From NCBI RefSeq assembly GCF_014493765.1, contig NZ_JACTVJ010000020.1, forward strand, positions 124,001 through 188,000: a stretch of 64,000 bases of DNA. Direction: 5' to 3'. This DNA is from Streptomyces polyasparticus. Lineage in GTDB: Bacteria; Actinomycetota; Actinomycetes; Streptomycetales; Streptomycetaceae. The notes under the pieces are model-generated. The model searched no databases and was not told the DNA's origin. It was given only the letters and a program-made list of their open reading frames with translations. Of this stretch, positions 59,533 through 64,000 are shown piece by piece; position 1 is the stretch's first letter; the number at the start of each line of letters is the position of its first letter. The position numbers and the translations under genes were made by a program.

Positions 59533-59714
59533 CACACGCTTCTCCATCGTCGCCGAATCCCCGGATGCCCCGAAATTCCCCGTATGTCCCCGCGCGGAGT
59601 GAAACCCCGCACACCCTTACAACACGCGTACCAGGCCGACCGGTTCCACTTGCGGACCGGATGTGGCCCAGGACACGCGACCGGCCGCCCCAGCTGGGAC
59701 GACGCTGACGAAGA

Positions 59715-59750
59715 GAACCCCGGCCCGACGGGTCCGCCGGGCCGGGGTTC
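59715..59750 (-). terminator. Terminator of the acidic-protein gene
   Basis: A perfect 13-bp stem GAACCCCGGCCCG / CGGGCCGGGGTTC with a 10-nt loop, 17 bp after the stop at 59767. In 59533-59714 I see no other feature. Confidence 0.87.
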
Positions 59751-59766
59751 CTACGCCGCTTCGAGG

Positions 59767-60294
59767 TTACGCGCCCACCGGCGCCGCTCCCCGGGCGAGC
59801 GTGTGATCCTCGTCCCCTTCGCCCTCTTCGAACCCTTCGAACCCTTCGGGCTCTTCCTCTCCGTATACGCCGTCTTCCTCTCCGTACGCGGAATCGTCGT
59901 CCTCGTCGTACGCGGACCCGCCGTACGCGGACTCGTCATCCTCGCCCTCGTACCCGAGGTCCGCGTCCTCATGCCCGAGGTCCCCGTCGAGATCGTCCTC
60001 GTCCCAGTCGGCGTCGTCGGGTGCGTGGTCGACGGCCTCGCTGCTCCAGGAGGCCTGCGTCAACTCGACGCCCGGCACCTCGGCCACCAGATCGAAGGGA
60101 TCGACGAGATGGGCCAGCGCCTCGGCCGCCTCCTCGCGTACGGCGGACTCGGCGTGCGCGCGCTCCTCGTCCGGCATGTACGCGTCCTCGCCGATACGGT
60201 CCAGAGCGGCATCGCTCAGCGCGCCCTCGTCGGTGACCTCGAGGACGAGTTCCACGCGTAGCCGTACGAAACGGGATGTCTCAGGGGTGCTCAT
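59767..60294 (-). CDS. Very acidic hypothetical protein
   Basis: A 175-aa protein. Residues 1-95 are helical and of normal composition (RFVRLRVELVLEVTDEGALSDAAL). Residues 96-165 are almost entirely Asp, Glu, Gly and Tyr with loose repeats (DESAYGGSAYDEDDDSAYGEED). Probably disordered, possibly binding cations or basic proteins. Not recognised beyond Streptomyces hypothetical proteins. ATG 60294. Confidence 0.85.
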   Translation of the reverse strand: MSTPETSRFVRLRVELVLEVTDEGALSDAALDRIGEDAYMPDEERAHAESAVREEAAEALAHLVDPFDLVAEVPGVELTQASWSSEAVDHAPDDADWDEDDLDGDLGHEDADLGYEGEDDESAYGGSAYDEDDDSAYGEEDGVYGEEEPEGFEGFEEGEGDEDHTLARGAAPVGA

Positions 60295-60402
60295 GCCCGG
60301 AGAGTAAGTCGAAAGCCACCCTCCACTTTCGCGCGACCCGCCCGGTTCACTAGCATCCGGTCAGACGGTCCAACTTCCCGCACCACTAGGGGGATCGACC
60401 CC

Positions 60403-60705
60403 GTGTCATCCGCACGCCGTTCACTGCTCACCGCCACCGCCGCCGGGTCCCTGCTCGGCGCACTGTGGTTCGTCCCTTCGGCGACCGCCAGCGGGGAGCA
60501 CAAGGAGCAGACGGCCGCCGACAGGGCCGAGAGCTCCAGAAATCCGGAGCTCGCGGTCACCTCGGCCACCGCGCCCGGCGCGGGTCCACGCCTCGCGGAG
60601 ACGGGGTCGACGGATACGACCCCGTACCTCGCGGGCGGTCTGACCTTCCTGATCTCCGGAGTGGGGATCTTCGCGCTCAGCAAGCGGCGGGTCGTCGGGA
60701 TCTGA
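60403..60705 (+). CDS. Small sortase-substrate-like surface protein (LAETG)
   Basis: A 100-aa exported protein. The signal peptide is residues 1-30 (ending SATASG), a short charged stretch of about 35 residues follows, then the class-E sortase motif LAETG near residue 65, a hydrophobic helix (YLAGGLTFLISGVGIFAL) and the basic tail SKRRVVGI. This is the minimal cell-wall anchoring signal used by chaplins and other Streptomyces surface proteins. GTG 60403 has AGGGGGA about 10 nt upstream. With so little mature sequence it is more likely a wall-anchored stub or regulator than an enzyme. Confidence 0.85.
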   Translation: MSSARRSLLTATAAGSLLGALWFVPSATASGEHKEQTAADRAESSRNPELAVTSATAPGAGPRLAETGSTDTTPYLAGGLTFLISGVGIFALSKRRVVGI

Positions 60706-60742
60706 GCGCGGCCGGTCCACTCATTGGGCCTTCAGGCCCGCC

Positions 60743-61552
60743 CTACTCCCCCGGCCACTCGGGCTTGCGCTTCTCGTTGAACGCCGCGACGCCCTCGGCG
60801 CGGTCGCCCGAGAAGGCCACGCCGCGCCAGGCGGCGTCCTCGACCTCCAGGCCGGCCCGCAGGTCGAGCCCGTGCCCGAGCCGCAGCGCGCGCTTGGCGG
60901 CGCGCAGGCCGACGGGCGAGTTGGCGGCGATACGGGCGGCGAGGGCGAGCGCTTCCGTGCGGTCCTGTCCGGCTTCGACGAGCTGGTCGACCAGACCCGA
61001 CTCCCGCGCCTCCGCGGCCTCCACACGTCGCGCCGAGAAGATCAGCTCGGCGGCCCGTGCGGCGCCCACGCGGCGCGGAAGGAGCTGTGTGCCGCCGCCG
61101 CCCGGGATGACGCCGACGGAGACCTCGGGCAGGCCGACCACGGCGGTGGTGTCGGCGACGATCAGGTCGCAGGACAGGGCGAGTTCGAATCCGCCGCCCA
61201 GGGCGAAGCCGTGCACGGCGGCGATGGTGGGCATGGGCAGTTCGAGTACGCCGGTGTAGGCGGCGCGGGCGACGGGGCGCTGGCGGAGCAGCTCGGCGTC
61301 GGTGAAGGAGTTGCGCTCCTTGAGGTCGGCGCCGACGCAGAAGGCCCGCTCGTGCGAGGACGTGAGGACGACCACGCGGGCGTCGCGGTCGGCGGCCAGG
61401 GCGGCGCAGGCCTCGCCGATGGAGGCCGCCATGGCGCTGGAGACCGCGTTCATGGCCTTGGGCCGGTCGAGTACGAACTCGGCCACGTGTCCGTGCCGGC
61501 GTACGGCCACGAACTCGCCGTACCGCTCTTCGTGCACTGCTGCCTCTGTCAA
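60743..61552 (-). CDS. Enoyl-CoA hydratase/isomerase family protein
   Basis: A 269-aa crotonase-fold enzyme. The oxyanion hole is in AFCVGADLKERN near residue 73 and HGFALGGGFELALSCD near 115. The catalytic Glu region is GLPEVSVGVIPGGGGTQLLPR near 140. It hydrates 2-enoyl-CoA or acts on related acyl-CoAs. TTG 61552 has GGGAGG 9 nt upstream. Single gene, divergent from hutH. Confidence 0.94.
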   Translation of the reverse strand: MTEAAVHEERYGEFVAVRRHGHVAEFVLDRPKAMNAVSSAMAASIGEACAALAADRDARVVVLTSSHERAFCVGADLKERNSFTDAELLRQRPVARAAYTGVLELPMPTIAAVHGFALGGGFELALSCDLIVADTTAVVGLPEVSVGVIPGGGGTQLLPRRVGAARAAELIFSARRVEAAEARESGLVDQLVEAGQDRTEALALAARIAANSPVGLRAAKRALRLGHGLDLRAGLEVEDAAWRGVAFSGDRAEGVAAFNEKRKPEWPGE

Positions 61553-61600
61553 GGTGACCGCCCTCCCGGTTAACGTGCGTTCACGGTATCTCAGCCCACC

Positions 61601-61746
61601 CAGCCCCTGCGGCGCTTGAGCAGATCCGGGCGAAGCCCGGATGCGGGGTCCGGGGCGAAGCCCCCCACGCGGCGGAGCCGCAAAATGTCACAGCCGGGAA
61701 GGGGCGGGTAGGGGAATCCGGCCCGCCGCAGGCGCCACCCACCCGC
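61601..61746 (+). repeat. Dispersed intergenic element, copy B
   Basis: It has the same ends as copy A at 40591: CAGCCCCTGCGGCGCTTGAG at 61601-61620 and a 52-bp right end at 61695-61746 (49/52 match). It contains hairpins CCGGGCGAAGCCCGG, GGGGCGAAGCCCC and GCGGCGGAGCCGC. Unlike copy A, it lies between divergent genes. The gap 61553-61831 holds no gene. Confidence 0.85.
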
Positions 61747-61795
61747 GCTCGGCCACGCACCCGCGCCCGGTAAGCCCCCCACCCCGAACCCACCC

Positions 61796-61824
61796 GTGAC
61801 ACAAACCGATTCAATCCGTAGGGT
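61796..61824 (+). promoter_or_regulatory. hutH promoter
   Basis: -35 GTGACA (61796-61801), 17-bp spacer, -10 TAGGGT (61819-61824): a good match to the Streptomyces housekeeping form. The predicted start is at about 61831-61832, the hutH ATG. Confidence 0.68.
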
Positions 61825-61831
61825 GCTGAAT

Positions 61832-63376
61832 ATGACTATGCACACCGTGGTGCTCGGGACGTCCGGCACGACCCCCGCCGATGTGATCGCCGTGGCGCGC
61901 GGGAACGCGCGCGTCGAGCTGTCCGCCGAAGCCGTCACCGCCCTCGCGAAGGCCCGCGAGATCGTCGACGCGCTCGCGGCGAAGCCCGAGCCGGTCTACG
62001 GCGTCTCCACCGGCTTCGGCGCGCTCGCCACGCGCCACATCAGCACCGAGCTGCGCGCACAGCTGCAGCGCAACATCGTCCGCTCGCACGCCGCCGGCAT
62101 GGGCCCGCGCGTGGAGCGCGAGGTGGTGCGCGCGCTGATGTTCCTGCGCCTGAAGACCGTCTGCTCGGGCCACACCGGCGTACGCCCCGAGGTCGCGCAG
62201 ACCATGGCGGACCTCCTGAACGCGGGCATCACCCCGGTCGTGCACGAGTACGGCTCCCTCGGCTGCTCCGGCGACCTGGCGCCCCTGAGCCACTGCGCGC
62301 TCGCACTGATGGGCGAGGGCGACGCGGAGGGCCCCGACGGCACGGTCCGTCCCGCCGGCGAGCTGCTCGCCGAGGCCGGCATCACCCCGGTCGAGCTGCG
62401 CGAGAAGGAGGGCCTGGCTCTCCTCAACGGCACCGACGGCATGCTCGGCATGCTGCTCATGGCCATCGACGACCTGGAGAAGCTCTACAAGAGCGCCGAC
62501 ATCACGGCCGCGCTCTCGCTCGAAGCGCTGCTCGGTACGGACAAGGTGCTCGCCCCCGAGCTGCACGCGATCCGCCCGCACCCGGGCCAGGGCGCCGCGG
62601 CCGCCAACATGCTTGCCGTCCTGGAAGGTTCGGGCCTCACGGGCCACCACCAGGACGACGCGCCGCGCGTCCAGGACGCGTACTCGGTGCGCTGCGCCCC
62701 GCAGGTCGCGGGCGCGGGACGCGACACCCTCACGCACGCGGCCCTGGTCGCCTCGCGCGAGCTGGCCGCCGCGGTCGACAACCCGGTCGTGCTGCCCGAC
62801 GGCCGCGTGGAGTCCAACGGCAACTTCCACGGCGCCCCCGTTGCGTATGTCCTGGACTTCCTCGCCATCGCCGCGGCCGACCTGGCGTCCATCGCCGAGC
62901 GCCGCACCGACCGCCTGCTCGACAAGAACCGCTCGCACGGTCTGCCGCCGTTCCTCGCGGACGACGCCGGTGTGGACTCGGGCCTGATGATCGCCCAGTA
63001 CACGCAGGCCGCCCTGGTCAGCGAGATGAAGCGACTCGCGGTCCCGGCCTCCGCGGACTCGATCCCCTCCTCCGCGATGCAGGAGGACCACGTCTCGATG
63101 GGCTGGTCGGCGGCGCGCAAGCTCCGTACGGCCGTGGGCAACCTCGCGCGCGTGATCGCCATCGAGCTCTACGCGTCCACCCGCGCCATCGAGCTGCGCA
63201 CGGGCCTGACCCCGGCCCCGGCCTCCGCCGCCGCCATTGCCGCGGCACGCACGGCGGGCGTCGAGGGCCCGGGCCCGGACCGCTTCCTCTCGCCCGACCT
63301 GGCGGCCGCGGAGACGTTCGTACGGGATGGAGGCCTGCTCGCCGCGGTGGAGAAGGTCACCGGGCCGCTGGCGTAA
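61832..63376 (+). CDS. hutH: Histidine ammonia-lyase
   Basis: A 514-aa enzyme that deaminates histidine to urocanate, the first step of histidine use. The MIO prosthetic group forms from the tripeptide in GSLGCSGDLAPL near residue 145; most family members have Ala-Ser-Gly. Other landmarks are YGVSTGFGALATRHI near 50 and GNFHGAPVAYVLDFLAIAAADL near 330. ATG 61832 is chosen over ATG 61838 and GTG 61796. The candidate promoter makes a leaderless start at 61832 likely, although AGGG at 61820 could also serve as a ribosome site. No other hut genes are near, as usual in Streptomyces. Confidence 0.96.
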   Translation: MTMHTVVLGTSGTTPADVIAVARGNARVELSAEAVTALAKAREIVDALAAKPEPVYGVSTGFGALATRHISTELRAQLQRNIVRSHAAGMGPRVEREVVRALMFLRLKTVCSGHTGVRPEVAQTMADLLNAGITPVVHEYGSLGCSGDLAPLSHCALALMGEGDAEGPDGTVRPAGELLAEAGITPVELREKEGLALLNGTDGMLGMLLMAIDDLEKLYKSADITAALSLEALLGTDKVLAPELHAIRPHPGQGAAAANMLAVLEGSGLTGHHQDDAPRVQDAYSVRCAPQVAGAGRDTLTHAALVASRELAAAVDNPVVLPDGRVESNGNFHGAPVAYVLDFLAIAAADLASIAERRTDRLLDKNRSHGLPPFLADDAGVDSGLMIAQYTQAALVSEMKRLAVPASADSIPSSAMQEDHVSMGWSAARKLRTAVGNLARVIAIELYASTRAIELRTGLTPAPASAAAIAAARTAGVEGPGPDRFLSPDLAAAETFVRDGGLLAAVEKVTGPLA

Positions 63377-63383
63377 ACGTCCG

Positions 63384-63422
63384 GCCGCCGGAGGCAAGCC
63401 CGGTCGGGGCGCCTCCGGCGGC
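63384..63422 (+). terminator. hutH terminator
   Basis: A perfect 12-bp stem GCCGCCGGAGGC / GCCTCCGGCGGC with a 15-nt loop, 8 bp after the hutH stop. Confidence 0.8.
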
Positions 63423-63502
63423 TGCCGCTGTGCCCACCCGTGCCGCCCTGCAGCACGACTGCCCACGGCTACGCGTATGAAAAGTCCGCATTTTTCCCAT
63501 AC

Positions 63503-63519
63503 CTCCCTAACCTAGGGAG
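63503..63519. promoter_or_regulatory. Palindrome abutting the GAF gene start
   Basis: CTCCCTAACCTAGGGAG has 7-bp perfect arms around ACC and ends 1 bp before the ATG. It may be an operator, or its right arm may simply be a ribosome site (GGGAG) placed very close. AT-rich sequence lies upstream (TTTTTCCCATACC). Confidence 0.5.
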
Positions 63520-64000
63520 ATGGCACAGGAAGACCGGCTCGCCGGTGTCGTGCGGGTGGCGCAGGCCATGGCCGCCGCGCACAGCCCGCGGGAGTCATGG
63601 CTCGCCGCCGCGCACGGCGCCCAGCGCGCGCTCGGCGGCAGCTTCGCGGCCCTGTCCATGTGGGAGCGCGAGCGCGGCCGCCTGAAGGTCCTGGTCAACG
63701 CGGGGGAACGGGCGTCCGGCGAGGAGGAGTTCCCGGACAACGAGACGTATCCCGTGCATCAGTTCCCGGAGATCACCGAGTTCCTGCACGAGCGCTGGGC
63801 CGGCGGCGGCGAACCCAACGCCTGGGTGGAGACCGCCGAGGGCCCGGCCGGCGGGGCGGCCGGCTACTGCCACCAGCGGGTGGCCGCGCTGCGCCGGCGC
63901 GGCCGCGGCTGCTGTGTGGTCGCGCCGATCGTCCTGAACGGGCGGGCCTGGGGCGAGCTGTATGTGGCGCGGCCCGTGGGGATGCCGGTGTTCGGCCGCG
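63520..64000 (+). CDS. GAF-domain signalling protein, 3'-truncated by the window edge
   Basis: The first 160 residues of a larger protein. Residues 6-155 are a GAF sensory domain (RVAQAMAAAHSPRESWLAAAHGAQRALGGSFAALSMWE ... CVVAPIVLNGRAWGELYVARP). By gene order after hutH it could be a GGDEF diguanylate cyclase like CdgE of S. coelicolor (from memory), but no output domain is visible here. ATG 63520. Confidence 0.85.
   Translation, partial: MAQEDRLAGVVRVAQAMAAAHSPRESWLAAAHGAQRALGGSFAALSMWERERGRLKVLVNAGERASGEEEFPDNETYPVHQFPEITEFLHERWAGGGEPNAWVETAEGPAGGAAGYCHQRVAALRRRGRGCCVVAPIVLNGRAWGELYVARPVGMPVFGR

Overview
The window is chromosomal DNA from a high-GC actinomycete, almost certainly a Streptomyces. 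Third codon positions are nearly all G or C, GTG and TTG starts are common, long shadow frames run opposite most genes, and the content is typical of the genus: mycothiol conjugate amidase, a LAETG sortase-type substrate, a SigE-like sigma factor, and MmyB-like XRE and DrrA-type ABC genes. The gene order pckG ... mca-greA-ABC-ilvA ... metB ... msrA ... hutH-(GAF gene) resembles, from memory, the core-arm order around SCO4979 to SCO4931 of S. coelicolor. This could not be checked here.

Left part (1-12 kb): partial pckG, a haemolysin-III-like membrane protein, a 14-TM efflux pump with its TetR regulator, and a vapBC toxin-antitoxin pair with a clear inverted-repeat operator. Next comes a tightly overlapped four-gene minus-strand operon (11869 to 5334): a CESA-like processive GT2, a GT39/PMT-like membrane glycosyltransferase, a polyprenyl-phosphate GT2 fused to GtrA, and a secreted kelch radical-copper oxidase. 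It looks like a complete make, move and oxidise glycan system and is the best candidate for an under-described system.

12-31 kb: a DUF255 thioredoxin-fold protein, a Mut7-C protein and a hemerythrin. A cold-shock-type locus follows, in which the cold-shock protein seems to have collapsed to 12 codons in front of DEAD-box helicase, CBS and SCO5918-family genes. Next are a divergent SDR/LysR pair and a galactoside module: MFS transporter, two GH35 genes and a LacI regulator. A perfect LacI-type operator overlaps the module's promoter, and a 179-bp inverted repeat holding four 34-bp tandem copies lies behind it. A large STAND NTPase with TPR repeats closes this part.

31-43 kb is the conserved core: mca and a small membrane protein, a DUF4307 protein, greA, an ABC exporter under a perfect 19-bp palindrome, ilvA, a MarR regulator, a sigma-like/membrane-protein pair, metB, a BtrH-like protein and msrA. 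43-52 kb is accessory: a methyltransferase, GNAT, an FGE-like protein without the catalytic cysteines, a hydrolase, a PanE-like reductase, alcohol dehydrogenase/XRE and an ABM-globin fusion. 52-64 kb is envelope and catabolism: an S8 protease, a MacB-like ABC pair, an L,D-transpeptidase lipoprotein, a LAETG surface protein, an enoyl-CoA hydratase, hutH and the start of a GAF protein.

Short tandem duplications recur, often with a 34-36 bp period, and a dispersed element is present twice (about 40.6 and 61.6 kb). No tRNA, rRNA, CRISPR array, insertion sequence or prophage was recognised. All motif positions, repeats and alignments were read by eye.
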